Positions 33,265-44,972 of a stretch of 64,000 nt of DNA are shown piece after piece. How positions within the stretch are numbered: position 1 is the first letter of the stretch; the number at the start of each line of letters is the position of its first letter. The notes beneath the pieces are model-generated. The model was not told the DNA's origin. It ran no database searches and saw nothing but the letters and a program-made list of their open reading frames with translations. The stretch comes from Paramarasmius palmivorus. Lineage: Eukaryota; Basidiomycota; Agaricomycetes; Agaricales; Marasmiaceae. The stretch lies in assembly GCA_037176845.1 (NCBI GenBank), contig JAYKXP010000068.1:62001-126000 (forward strand), in the 5' to 3' direction. Position numbers and translations under genes: made by a program.

Positions 33265-35766
33265 TCACTCTCTGACGTAGAGCGCGTACATCGCCTTGTA
33301 ACCCCTCGCTTTAGTGAGATCCAAGTTACCCGCATTCAAGTTTTTGTTGAAAACATACTTGCTACGTTGAGCCAGATTCGGGGCTAAGCCATCGTGAAAC
33401 CAAGCTACGCGGTTGCTGTCGATGATTCTGGACACGAAATGGGAATCCCGGTAATATATGACTCCACACAGTCTATACCCCTGCTGAGCCGCACCCACTG
33501 GAACATAAATGTGAGTATTAATATATGGAAGTGACCTGTTGGGACCACCTTCGCGTACCTCAAAGGTCACCACAAACGGAAGCTCTCCCAATTCCTCCGC
33601 ACCTAGAAGACAGTTTTCACAAACGTTAACTTGACTGGCCAGGCGTGAAGGTGCATATCTACATGCTAAGTCCTGAGTGGAGTATACGAAGTCGTTGTGC
33701 TGGCTAAAAATGTTATTCGCGCGAGTAGTGTAGTAGTCCTCAATGTAGGATCCGCACAATGTACATTGTCGATTCTGCGCCACAGTAACAGATAGAGTAA
33801 CGTCCACGAGGTCGAATATGGATGCAAAGGCGCCCAGTGTAAACAAATCTGGATACTGGGATACTACATGTTCACGATAAAGGTCCCTCGCTCGAGTAAT
33901 TTCTAAGGTCTTCTGCGTGACGGCAGTAAACAAGGTACCCATGAATGACATTGTTGGGGCTCGTTGGGAAGCTAACGTCCAAACATTTTTGTTCTCTAGC
34001 CAGAGGGGCCACAGTATAGAGAAAAGTGAATCATACGCACAGCTGTTATCGCTCCAGACGGGTGCAGGCAAGTGCTTGATTACGGGCTGATCGCCCGAAG
34101 TCGTTTCACGCCGCTGGCGCTTAGTTATGGCTGTACATGCATCCGGTGTCGACTCCGAGGCCTTTCTCTTTTTGCAGCGAGGTAAATGTGACTCGTGAAG
34201 CGGAAAGGTTGCGTGTGGGTCAACACCATTACTTGCGCTATTCATGTTTTGACGGTTACTCTTTACTACGGCAGAGCCGGCAGACTGCAGACCTTTCTGT
34301 GCTGCCTTGTTCTTGCCTTTAGATGTCGTCGAGAGAGGACGAGTATCTACAGGAAAATATGCGGGCTCTATATCCATGTCAAACTCCGCAACTGCCTCAC
34401 CTTGTCTCTCCTTTGCGCGTGATATTATCTGCCAAGTAACAGTCTCAATGTCGATTTCATTCAAAGGATCAATCTTATTCCATTTTAAGGATGGGTCTAG
34501 ACCAGGTGGTGTATATGATTTTGTCATTACTTTACGAAAGGACCCAATTAATTCGTTTCGCGTCAATCCAACAACTTGCGGGGGCAAATTGCCTTCATAT
34601 CTCCGCTTTGTGATATCATCAAGAAGCTCAAGTTCCCGATACTCCTGTCGCAGAGCAGACCCCCTCAGACCCCCTCTAATCTGACCTGGATCAAAGCTCT
34701 GCAGTATAATTGTACCACTTGCAGTGGAACTTCGAGACAGTGCTGTATAGTAACCATGAAAATCTCTACAATTGTTTAAGTGTACAGGATTGCGCGGCCT
34801 CGTTTTACCTTGAGAAGAGAAGTCAGTCATAGCAAAACACGGAACAACATCAATCTGGGTTCTAAACACTCTAAGGGTCTTTCCTTTACCATACGGCATT
34901 CTAATACGGGCATACTCAGATGTTGGAGTAATAGGAACAACGTTTTCTGGCAGGCCTGGAATAGTTACATTGGATGGTGGATTCTTGAGCTTAACAAATA
35001 ATGTATCGATACGTTGACGATGAAGTGGTCCTCTGCTGGTCCAGCCATATACCGTTCCCTCTTGGCCACGGGTAATATTAAGCTCTGTAGCAATATTCTT
35101 TCTGATGATCACTGGCATACCTTTACAGAAACCTACTTTGGGTGGAACTAGGGTATCTGATGCACTTGCATCAAGGCTCCACAAGTACTCTTGCCATTCA
35201 GGAGTCATTTGCTTTAGCTTGATGGTATTACTGTCTGACTCACTCTTAGCTGATGCACGCTCAGTTGATTTGATAATGTCCTCACTGTAAAAGAAGCTCA
35301 GTGGTTGATTATTCTCTTCAGCGTATCTGGCAGAACCTATGTCATTGATCTCATCTTTCTGGACATTTCTAGCAGTAATAATAGCTTCATTACGGAAGGA
35401 AGGGTCACATATAGAATGTGTTCCAGGTTTTGATACGAGACTGTTCAAGAATGTAATGTCTCCATCAGTACAGTTCTTATATCGCATATTCTCAAGGGCT
35501 GTACGGAATTTACAGTCACGAGGACTCTGGTTTCGCTGCCTCATGTTCTGTCTCAAGATCACTACAGTAGTAACTCTATGCCATATTGACTTACCGATGG
35601 CCTCCTCTTGCTGACGTGCCGTGCTTCGCAATGCACCAATCTGACGACCATATAAAGAAACAGCTTCACCACCCATTGGTGGAGGCAGCTGAGCAAAGTC
35701 ACCAGCGAATATCATATTGAGACCTCCAAACTCTACATCTTCTTTCACTAATGCTAAACACAGCTG
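33265..35766 (-). CDS. Rep-helicase, C-terminal part: PIF1 helicase end plus USP-like cysteine protease
   Basis: This 827-codon frame continues the helicase of 35767-41076 after an in-frame TGA. It starts KEDVEFGGLNMIFAGDFAQLPP (helicase motif III), has MRQRNQSPRD and, near residue 300, the late helicase motifs (SSQGKTRPRNPV, YYTALSRSS). After a Ser/Lys-rich linker comes PAPVWSDNSCAYDSLFSILW, a Cys box of ubiquitin-specific-protease type. Next are Cys pairs (CTLCG and CENC, a likely zinc site), then SHFVSRIIDS and AWFHDG, the His box. The result is a fused helicase and predicted deubiquitinase-like protease. Such C-terminal protease fusions are known from Helitron proteins of other eukaryotes (OTU type), and the agaric versions I remember look like this one. 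Confidence 0.85.
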   Translation of the reverse strand, partial: QLCLALVKEDVEFGGLNMIFAGDFAQLPPPMGGEAVSLYGRQIGALRSTARQQEEAIGKSIWHRVTTVVILRQNMRQRNQSPRDCKFRTALENMRYKNCTDGDITFLNSLVSKPGTHSICDPSFRNEAIITARNVQKDEINDIGSARYAEENNQPLSFFYSEDIIKSTERASAKSESDSNTIKLKQMTPEWQEYLWSLDASASDTLVPPKVGFCKGMPVIIRKNIATELNITRGQEGTVYGWTSRGPLHRQRIDTLFVKLKNPPSNVTIPGLPENVVPITPTSEYARIRMPYGKGKTLRVFRTQIDVVPCFAMTDFSSQGKTRPRNPVHLNNCRDFHGYYTALSRSSTASGTIILQSFDPGQIRGGLRGSALRQEYRELELLDDITKRRYEGNLPPQVVGLTRNELIGSFRKVMTKSYTPPGLDPSLKWNKIDPLNEIDIETVTWQIISRAKERQGEAVAEFDMDIEPAYFPVDTRPLSTTSKGKNKAAQKGLQSAGSAVVKSNRQNMNSASNGVDPHATFPLHESHLPRCKKRKASESTPDACTAITKRQRRETTSGDQPVIKHLPAPVWSDNSCAYDSLFSILWPLWLENKNVWTLASQRAPTMSFMGTLFTAVTQKTLEITRARDLYREHVVSQYPDLFTLGAFASIFDLVDVTLSVTVAQNRQCTLCGSYIEDYYTTRANNIFSQHNDFVYSTQDLACRYAPSRLASQVNVCENCLLGAEELGELPFVVTFEVREGGPNRSLPYINTHIYVPVGAAQQGYRLCGVIYYRDSHFVSRIIDSNRVAWFHDGLAPNLAQRSKYVFNKNLNAGNLDLTKARGYKAMYALYVRE

Positions 35767-38700
35767 TCAACTAATTCGATACATCTCCCATGAGGATAAC
35801 ATAGACACTTCATCAAAGAATACATATTGGACGCCAATCAACCGCTCACGCACTAGTGGCAGGTTATTGCTGCTAGAGTAGTCATTTATACCAAATGCTG
35901 AGTGATATGTAGAGCCACCCAACAGTGCAGCTGCTGACCCAGTGGGGGCAACAACAAGCAGCCTGTAACTCTCATTTCTTGCAGCAAAAAGAGCTATTAA
36001 TGACTTTAGCACCGTCGATTTCCCAGTGCCTCCCATGCCACCAATATACATCTTTAGCTGGTCAACATTCATATTTACAGCATGACTAGCAATAATGCTA
36101 AAAGCTCGCTGTTGTTCATCGTTAAGGCCATATTGGGATATGATGCTGCAGACAGACTCATAGCTAGGTGACTGTCCAGTCATCTTTTCTAAATATGTCT
36201 TGTTAATTACTCGAACATCATTCCCAAGCAAAGACCTGTAGGATTTGCGTGTTGTTTGTTCAACAAAGGAAGCTCGTACTGAAGGTGGAACAAGGTTTGA
36301 GCGTCGTTCTATAACTTCCTTCTTCTTTTCTTGCACCAGAACCTTCCACTGATCTGACCCAAAGGTCTGTGCAGGTATGAAGCTGTCTGTGGAGCCATGG
36401 GAGACATCAAGTTTAACTCGTTGATTCCACCTACACTTATCTAACAGAGATCGTATCTGGGATTTCTCAGCCAAGTGCTTACGGTGGGCGCTAGTAAACT
36501 GGGCCAAATTAGCTGGTGTTTCAAAGTCAACTGTTCCTATCTGCACGCTATCAAGATGGTCAAAGAAATTTGATGTCGAGTACAGCTCATCCTTGTTATC
36601 ATCTGCAATATCATCGAGCAAAGGATCCCAACTGCTGTGATAAGCATCACCTTTACGCATCTGAGCATGATAGTCGTCTCGAGCATCTAAACATTCATAT
36701 TTTATCATTAAGTTGTCCATAAGCTTCACATGACTGTCAGTAAAGGAATATTCATCAAATGCAGAAGACCAAGTTTGGTCAGCTCGCTTCAGCTCGCTGC
36801 CACTCCTCCAAGGTTTAAACAATGTAAGCATTACACAGCAATAGTAGTCCCGATCACCTTTGTCTCTTCGGGGTAGAGAGTTACCACAGAAATTTACTAT
36901 CAGTTTTGCACTGTCTTTCTGGACACGTGTAACATGAGTGTCTGCTAGCACATGATTTTTCAAGTATCGATAGTGATTCTTTGGCAACTTCCCAGCTTTT
37001 GCAGTAACAGAGGGGTCACCACTGTCAGACAAACAACTGTCATGAGTTCTGTCTTGATGTACTGACTTGTTATTCTTTCTACGACACCTTGCCTTCTTCA
37101 AGGTAACTCGATGACAGACACGCACCCATTCGTATAATGCTAAATGACTAGTTTCAGCAGGTCGCTCAGTATAGTCCATCACAGGGGATAAGCCTAGAAT
37201 GCGCTTGCCTTTTTTTAACAATGCAACCTTCTCTTTGTGGTCTACCTGGCTACCGTCTGAAGTGTCAGCCTGAACTCGAGCAACATATTGCTGCCAGTAG
37301 AAAGGTATGAAATAATGATCAGTATAGTGGTCAGGATATCCCAGTAAATAGGAACAGATAAGTGGAGCACCAAATTCCATTTTTGTAGTAAGAAGGTTTA
37401 CAACCTTAGTCATCAGTCTTCGAGCCTTGTCCTCACTAGAAGTGTCGCCACTGACTAGGGTACCACTGTTGGAGAATACAGAGAGTATAGCATCAAATAC
37501 TACATGTGTCTTCAAAGATGCCTTGGTGATGTAGTCTGTAACATACAACACCACTGATTTTATTGCAGTCCCTGAACCCAAGTATGTCACATCAGTATTA
37601 CACCTTAAGAAATAGGTTAGCGGGTATGAAAAGGTGTTGAACCATGCCTCGTCCTTTCTCATAGTAATTGTTCCCGTATCTCGATCAATGCTTGTAGCTT
37701 TATGTATAGGTCGAGGAAAGCGAGCCCTGCATTTACCCCACTTGTTGTCATGACATCCTCTATACAGATGTCTCTTCTTAACGGTTCCATCCTTATTTAT
37801 GTTTCGGCGACACTTGTGCAGATTGGTCTTCAGTATGAGATCGTTAACTGTAGATTTGTAATGAAGCAACCATTCCATATATCTTTGGCAAACAGAACAT
37901 TCTGCCACTGCGTCACTGAACTCGTGTGATGAGCACCTGGTGGGGGGCACTTGAGGAAGTGTTTCTGTTGGATCACAATAGTCAGACTGGACAGTAGCTG
38001 CATTAGTGCAATTTACAACTTCCTGCAAGGAACTATCTAAGAATTGCCCTGCAAAAACACTGTCAAGATAGGCAATAAGCTTCTGCTGGAAACCAGGCAT
38101 ACCAGAAGTAATTCTCTCTCGTATCTGTTGAGGTGAAAGGTTGCTCTTAATCCAAAGAAGGATATGAAGATGAAGAGTAAGTCTACCTTGCTGCTCTACA
38201 ACACCATAATGGGCTTCATGTTCACCATACAATCCACGATGGGACGAGTTACAGCCTAGAATATCTGTAAGGAAAATGTTTACCAAATAGTTGAAAAACT
38301 TTGCAGAAGCTACAGGGTTTGCATTGATCAACTGTTGCTTCTGCTTGTGCATCAGAATGTCAGGCTTGAATATTTCACCCAAGCCAGCATAATACAAGCA
38401 TAGAGGATGCTTTTCTGCAGGAGCAATAGTAATATACCATGACGGTGCACCTTTATGGGCGATTAAAGACCATACTTCGTTCCGCATATGCTTCTTGGTG
38501 GTAGTTGATCCAGACACTTTTCCTGCAACCCGGTCAAGATCAGAGATTGTCTGGAAACAAGCAGATTCCTCAGGTGTGTGGGGAACTACTTTTTCCCCAC
38601 TAGCCATTCGATCAGCAAGGTTTCTCAAAACACTGTGATTCAGGTTAAGGATGCGGTTGGCCACAGACGAAAATGAAGCTCTGTCAGCCAATAGCCAACC

Positions 38701-41076
38701 TGCCTGTGTTGCAGACTTAACTTGAGAATGACTAAATGCTACAATAGGAAAGTTGGGATCTAGCTGGAAGCGTTTATCAAAATATAGTAGCAAATGCCTC
38801 TTGTGAACATTTTCGTCACATTTCACACTCCCTATTCCCCCCATGCCATAAGGGAACAGCCATGGAAACATACGGGGATAAAGAGAAGGATTCTTCCAGA
38901 TTGACTCGGCGGCTTCACTGCGGCCTATTGCAAGGACCTTGCCACCATTAGTGAAATACTGAGCTGCAAGACCAGTAATCTGGCTTAAAGTCTTGCCTGA
39001 CAATTGCTCTCCTGTCAACCCATGAACAGTAAAGGGACATGGACCAGACTCAGTGCCCTCTTCATCATCAATGTCGTTAACCGCTTCTGCCTCATGGAAT
39101 TTATTCGTCTCAGCTTCACGCCATATCACAGAACACGGGGGTATGTTTTCATCATACTGCCTCAGATTAGCCTCTGACAGTTTGACATCACTATAATCCA
39201 CATGGTTTAAAATTAACCACCCCAGAGCCATTTTAACTACATTGCGTCTCACAAGGAACGGAGTATGCTTGTAGTCTTCCGGGATAGGCTCTGCAGGTCC
39301 TGTGAACAATATAGCAAGGATCTCCTCTATGTCTGTACGTGGAGGTGGCAGTATATCATACACTTTAGGAACAGGTGCCTCAAAAGCCATTGCATTAGCT
39401 TTCATCTTGCGCCCCCCTGTGGCAACACGAGCGAACACAGCTGTGTGTCGTACACGTGCAACTAGAAGCCTTTCAACATAACCCAATATCGCGAGCTGGC
39501 TGGGAACAGAGCCCAACCAAAAACCACTTGCCAATGACATCTTGGGAATCGTACCCTTGGAAAGTGCCGCCCTGCACGAAACACATACATGCTCACAACC
39601 CGGTGCTAACACTGGCCCCGCTATTTCTTCAATCGGATCCGAAGGCAGCAAACGCTCTTTGCGAGTAACCCCCTCAACCTCTAGCCGACGGAGATGGCCT
39701 CTAACATGGCGTATGGGTGTAAGTTTTGTCTTTGTTATCAGCTGGCCCCATACCCCACATCCAGCTTCCTCGAAACAACGTGGAAGCATATTTTCGCAAG
39801 CACTGCGGAGGATATCATCTATCATACTGCTGTCAGCGGGCTTAGGAGGGAACTCGGCGGAAGGAGAGCTGGTATTTTCAGGAGGCACAGGGTAACTGGG
39901 CATTACTTCTATAGAATCCTCGCACCTTGATTCATGGTCAACCTTCAGGACAGTCACCGACAGTGCACATTGGGGACAGCTATGTAGACGAAAATATTCT
40001 TCCACTTGTCTGAGCGACATCTTACTGACGGAAGAAGCCCCGTGTCGCGTCGCAGCATGCCGCACTTCTCGCAGGCTCATGTACATCAGCAGCTGCCGTA
40101 TCGGTATGTCTACGAGGACGTGACAGGCTAAGTCAGTTGTATTGGCCTCTTGTACGGAAAGGTGACTTTTAAAGTAAAATCTGCAGTTCGAAGTGCATCT
40201 AAAGGGACGAGGAGACGGTAGCAAGTTATGCACGAATTCTCTCAGCGGAACCTGAGGTTTCCTGCCGCCTCCCAGCACTCGAAAAGGCTTCAGGTTACCC
40301 TGCAGGACCGACATTTCATTAGCGTCAGGACTAGAAAATACATCGAGCTCTGCATTGCGTAAGTCGGACTCAAATCGTCCTCTGAGCCAATTGCCTTTCC
40401 CATCGAGACCAGCTGAGGTTCTGTTGCTACTAACGTTATCGGCTCCACGTATGGACGAAACAGTGCCCATCGCTGAATCAAACAGATTACCGACATACAC
40501 GCATACATACATGTAGACGTTCTCGAAGACAGCTGAGGGGAGAACAGAGCGGAAGGGAAACTTCGTACCAGCTTCTAACCGGTCTCGACGCCGACCGCAG
40601 TCAGAGAAGGGTGCTTCATACAAGTCACGGCAAAGAACGACGAAGTCGTGCTTCCTGATGAAGCTTCTCAAAACAACCAAAACGGCCCTCCTAACGAATA
40701 TCGAAATTCCGTGGCGAATGAGGCCCGCGCGACACAAGGTCATCGTAACATTAAGGGAATAGAGGACGCTCGCTATCCATGCGAGCTTCGACTGTGTGGC
40801 TAGCCCTGGGCCACGCCCACCAAAAGACCTGCGAGAAATGGAGAGGAACACCGAAGAGCGATAGTCAGAGGTCAACCTGGGAAGACAAAGGAACCCTAAC
40901 GGATACTCCGTCATGCTGTCGATAGCCAGACCTACAGGGAACGGCGCCTTGAATACTAAATTTTTGCGATCCGACAGCAGATACGACAGATCGAACGCAA
41001 GGGAAGAACGGACGAGATCAAAGGATACGCTCGGCTTATAAACGGCGCAGACGTCTCTGATAACGACATGAAATTC
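35767..41076 (-). pseudogene. Helitron-type Rep-helicase, main part (HUH Rep, two-Tyr motif, PIF1 N-terminus)
   Basis: This single open frame runs about 1,770 codons from the edge of palindrome 2 to a TGA at 35767. A Cys-rich region (HSCPQCALSVTV, CEHVCVSC) precedes the Helitron-like N domain. The HUH nuclease motif is GRLTLHLHILLWI (near 38175). The active-site tyrosines are in VVLYVTDYITKASLK (near 37530). The helicase begins with IGGMGGTGKSTVLKSL (Walker A, near 36035) and VFFDEVSMLSS (Walker B). The TGA falls between MYRIS and QLCLALV, in frame, so one codon separates this from the 33265-35766 frame. The N-terminal ~215 residues (for example VRDVCAVYKPSVSFDL) continue exons beyond palindrome 2 (44373-44819). 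The protein would nick and unwind DNA for rolling-circle transposition. As it stands, the copy is doubly broken. Confidence 0.88.
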
Positions 41077-44000
41077 CAGCCGCCTGTGTAGCACTTTTGT
41101 AAAGGCCACCGTTAAACTAACCGTAGACCCTTTACAAAGGCCAGGGTTGATGGCTGGTTAGGCCAAAAAGGGAAATTCTTCGGCCCAGCTGGATTCTATT
41201 CCCTGGATCCACTTCCTAAAAGGGCAGGAACTTTGGGAGAAACATACAGTCCGCTTTTTGGGGTCCAAAAATGGCAGGAGAGGGATTCCCAGGCCCTGGG
41301 AAACCCTAATAGGGTGTTTAGGGCGCTTTTGGGCGCTTTTGAGCGCTTTTTTAACAGGAAAATTATTCCCACCATCTGGGGGGTCATATAGGATGCCTTC
41401 CTGCTCCGCTTTTGGCTTCCCAAAAAGGAAGGTAGCCTTTCCAGGCCCTAGAAAAGCATTGTGAGTGCTTTTGGGCGCTTTTTTCAGCGCTTTTTTAACA
41501 GGAAAAATATTCCCACACCTCCTGACATCATCTGACATGCCTCCTGATGCCTCCCTGCTCCGCTTTTGGCTTCCCAAAATGGAAGGTGCCCTTACCTCAC
41601 TATTTTTCACCTACCATCAATGCATTGGGGGGCTATTGGGACATGCTGGGGGACTATAAAAATCGCATTTTTGAGGGAATATGTTCTAATATGTCCTAGA
41701 AGTATGCCCCTGCAATTGGAGAGCAGGGGAATGCAAAAAAAGCGGTCCAAATATGGTAATTCAGGAAAATGGCCTATTGGATCTTGGGCTACAGGGCAGA
41801 TATTGACATGGGGTAAGTTGGAGGACCTAGATACATTAAATACAAGCCTGGGGATACCAAATAGTACATAGATTAGTGGGATAATGGTGCTTAAATATCT
41901 AAAATACTGAAAATCTCCGAAATTGGGGGAATAAAATTCCAGGATGGGATGTAATGCAGCTGGGACTTAGATATTGTAAGTGAGGGATGATATATATGTC
42001 CCCTTGATGGGTTTACAGTGCTGGAGGGCTAGCTATTTTTCCAGATTTACTATACTCAAATTCGCTTTTTTTAGACATTGGTAATACTGTATTACAGGAA
42101 ATGATTGGATTAGGCTAATACTTGTTCATAACACACTCTAGGGTGTACAGACAACGACTACATACTTGCCCAAGCACTCCTGTATGTGCAACACCTTGTT
42201 TAATCCAATGTATTGTACATGTATGTAATACACCCAGTAATACATGAATAGCACCTCAGGGAAGCATCCCAGCACCAAGAGGAGTTCAGAATCGAGTTCA
42301 GGCACCCAAAATACACTTTCCTACAATGAAAGGACATTTTTTGAACACATCTGTATGTTGCTACATAAAAAATACACAAAAAATCGCATTTTTAGGGGTT
42401 TTTGTGTACTGGAGCATGGGGATTGCTCCTAAAATCACCAAAAGTGAATGAGAGACCTTTCACTATGCATAGAACAGGAATATCAATTGCCTCCATGAAC
42501 CCCATGACAGGAATCCTTATGCCAGATGCATCAATTCTTGCACAATTACAGAAAACATGTACTATGGATGTAGTATTGCAAGGAGTGATCTGGGAGCTTG
42601 GGGAACCTCAAAATCGAACTCAGGATGAAAAATCAGTTAAGAATATATCCAGGTTTGAAGGAAATCCATCCAAAATTGACTTCAATATGCATACATCAAG
42701 TTAAATGCACAAGTATATGTGCAACATATGTTAACTTCAAGCATAAAACTTGTCAGATACATATCTCAAGCTACAGTGATTGGATTTCCTTCAACCCTGG
42801 ATATATTCTTAACTGATTTTTCATCCTGAGTTCGATTTTGAGGTTCCCCAAGCTCCCAGATCACTCCTTGCAATACTACATCCATAGTACATGTTTTCTG
42901 TAATTGTGCAAGAATTGATGCATCTGGCATAAGGATTCCTGTCATGGGGTTCATGGAGGCAATTGATATTCCTGTTCTATGCATAGTGAAAGGTCTCTCA
43001 TTCACTTTTGGTGATTTTAGGAGCAATCCCCATGCTCCAGTACACAAAAACCCCTAAAAATGCGATTTTTTGTGTATTTTTTATGTAGCAACATACAGAT
43101 GTGTTCAAAAAATGTCCTTTCATTGTAGGAAAGTGTATTTTGGGTGCCTGAACTCGATTCTGAACTCCTCTTGGTGCTGGGATGCTTCCCTGAGGTGCTA
43201 TTCATGTATTACTGGGTGTATTACATACATGTACAATACATTGGATTAAACAAGGTGTTGCACATACAGGAGTGCTTGGGCAAGTATGTAGTCGTTGTCT
43301 GTACACCCTAGAGTGGGTTATGAACAAGTATTAGCCTAATCCAATCATTTCCTGTAATACAGTATTACCAATGTCTAAAAAAAGCGAATTTGAGTATAGT
43401 AAATCTGGAAAAATAGCTAGCCCTCCAGCACTGTAAACCCATCAAGGGGACATATATATCATCCCTCACTTACAATATCTAAGTCCCAGCTGCATTACAT
43501 CCCATCCTGGAATTTTATTCCCCCAATTTCGGAGATTTTCAGTATTTTAGATATTTAAGCACCATTATCCCACTAATCTATGTACTATTTGGTATCCCCA
43601 GGCTTGTATTTAATGTATCTAGGTCCTCCAACTTACCCCATGTCAATATCTGCCCTGTAGCCCAAGATCCAATAGGCCATTTTCCTGAATTACCATATTT
43701 GGACCGCTTTTTTTGCATTCCCCTGCTCTCCAATTGCAGGGGCATACTTCTAGGACATATTAGAACATATTCCCTCAAAAATGCGATTTTTATAGTCCCC
43801 CAGCATGTCCCAATAGCCCCCCAATGCATTGATGGTAGGTGAAAAATAGTGAGGTAAGGGCACCTTCCATTTTGGGAAGCCAAAAGCGGAGCAGGGAGGC
43901 ATCAGGAGGCATGTCAGATGATGTCAGGAGGTGTGGGAATATTTTTCCTGTTAAAAAAGCGCTGAAAAAAGCGCCCAAAAGCACTCACAATGCTTTTCTA

Positions 44001-44379
44001 GGGCCTGGAAAGGCTACCTTCCTTTTTGGGAAGCCAAAAGCGGAGCAGGAAGGCATCCTATATGACCCCCCAGATGGTGGGAATAATTTTCCTGTTAAAA
44101 AAGCGCTCAAAAGCGCCCAAAAGCGCCCTAAACACCCTATTAGGGTTTCCCAGGGCCTGGGAATCCCTCTCCTGCCATTTTTGGACCCCAAAAAGCGGAC
44201 TGTATGTTTCTCCCAAAGTTCCTGCCCTTTTAGGAAGTGGATCCAGGGAATAGAATCCAGCTGGGCCGAAGAATTTCCCTTTTTGGCCTAACCAGCCATC
44301 AACCCTGGCCTTTGTAAAGGGTCTACGGTTAGTTTAACGGTGGCCTTTACAAAGTCCCTACACCGCCGGGTGGAAATTC
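41070..44379. mobile_element. Palindromic transposon copy 2 with 7-bp target duplication, inserted in the Rep-helicase frame
   Basis: The element is 41077-44372, again exactly 3,296 bp, in the opposite orientation to copy 1. It starts CAGCCGCCTGTGTAG, ends with the complement of CACCCGGCGGTGTAG, and is flanked by GAAATTC at 41070-41076 and 44373-44379. Arms are 41096-42668 and 42781-44353, with a centre that is the reverse complement of copy 1. I found only two further differences from copy 1. One is a C-to-T change present on both arms (41466 and 43983). The other is a C-to-A change on one arm (42133). Near identity implies very recent movement, perhaps a local hop between the two sites. Confidence 0.92.
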
Positions 44380-44819
44380 GACAATGGTACTGGACATAAC
44401 ATCGCATCGGTCTTGAGGGGTGAACTGAACGAAATGCTTCCATGAAGCGTTGATAGTGACATAATCCCGCGTGCAGGCGGTATGAGATGGAAATCGCCGG
44501 TGGAGGCCAACAACCTCCTCGACTATTGGAACTGGACATGTAACTGGAATGCAATCCTGTCGTGAAACAGTGGGAACGGATAATTGCCGCAAAGATGAGA
44601 TACATCCATCGGCCAGGTAGTCCTTTAAGGAGGCTGTAGATTCGTCCTCTGCAAAGGATATGTCGATGTTGGAGTAGCTAAAAACTGTTCATTCAAGCTA
44701 GTCAGTCGAAACATTCTGCACCAGAGACGATGTCACACACCCAGTACCCCAATCGAAAGTAAACATGCGGTCCATGCGAGGCGGGCTCCGTCGAAGAGTC
44801 TTTCAGAGAAAAAATGCAT
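44373..44819 (-). pseudogene. 5' exons of the Rep-helicase gene, cut off by palindrome 2
   Basis: The ATG at 44819 opens MHFFSERLFDGARLAWTAC. A GT-AG intron (44678-44736) leads to YSNIDISFAEDESTASLKD and then RCDVMSSTIVEF, where palindrome 2 begins. Taking out the element and one GAAATTC copy joins STIVEF directly to HVVIRDVCAVYKP of the 35767-41076 frame with no shift. These exons therefore belong to the Rep-helicase gene before insertion. The start is 154 bases from the stop of the upstream JmjC-like gene. The N-terminal function is unknown. Confidence 0.72.
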
Positions 44820-44972
44820 ACCTTCCTGCTAAGGAGGTGAGAGGAGAGGAAGAAACGAGAACAAATAAATCCGACCCGAACTAAAAGTTTGAAATGTCCA
44901 CGTGATATTACACCATACATAAGTACGTTATCATATTCAAGAGAATCCTGCCCACTGCCAACCGGAAATCCC

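Noticed and set aside
32338..41076. Exact Helitron ends (TC start, hairpin and CTRR end)
   Set aside because: I could not find a convincing pair, so I give no element boundaries for the Rep-helicase element.
29035..44372. Palindromes as sequencing artefacts (unsplit hairpin reads)
   Set aside because: Artefacts would not produce terminal repeats, different perfect 7-bp duplications, identical 3,296-bp lengths, or a reading frame restored by exact removal. It should still be confirmed with spanning reads.
29035..44372. The two palindromes and the Rep-helicase as one 15-kb composite transposon
   Set aside because: Each palindrome has its own internal target duplication, and the second interrupts the Rep-helicase frame, so they are later separate insertions. 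Joint movement cannot be excluded, but nothing here shows it.
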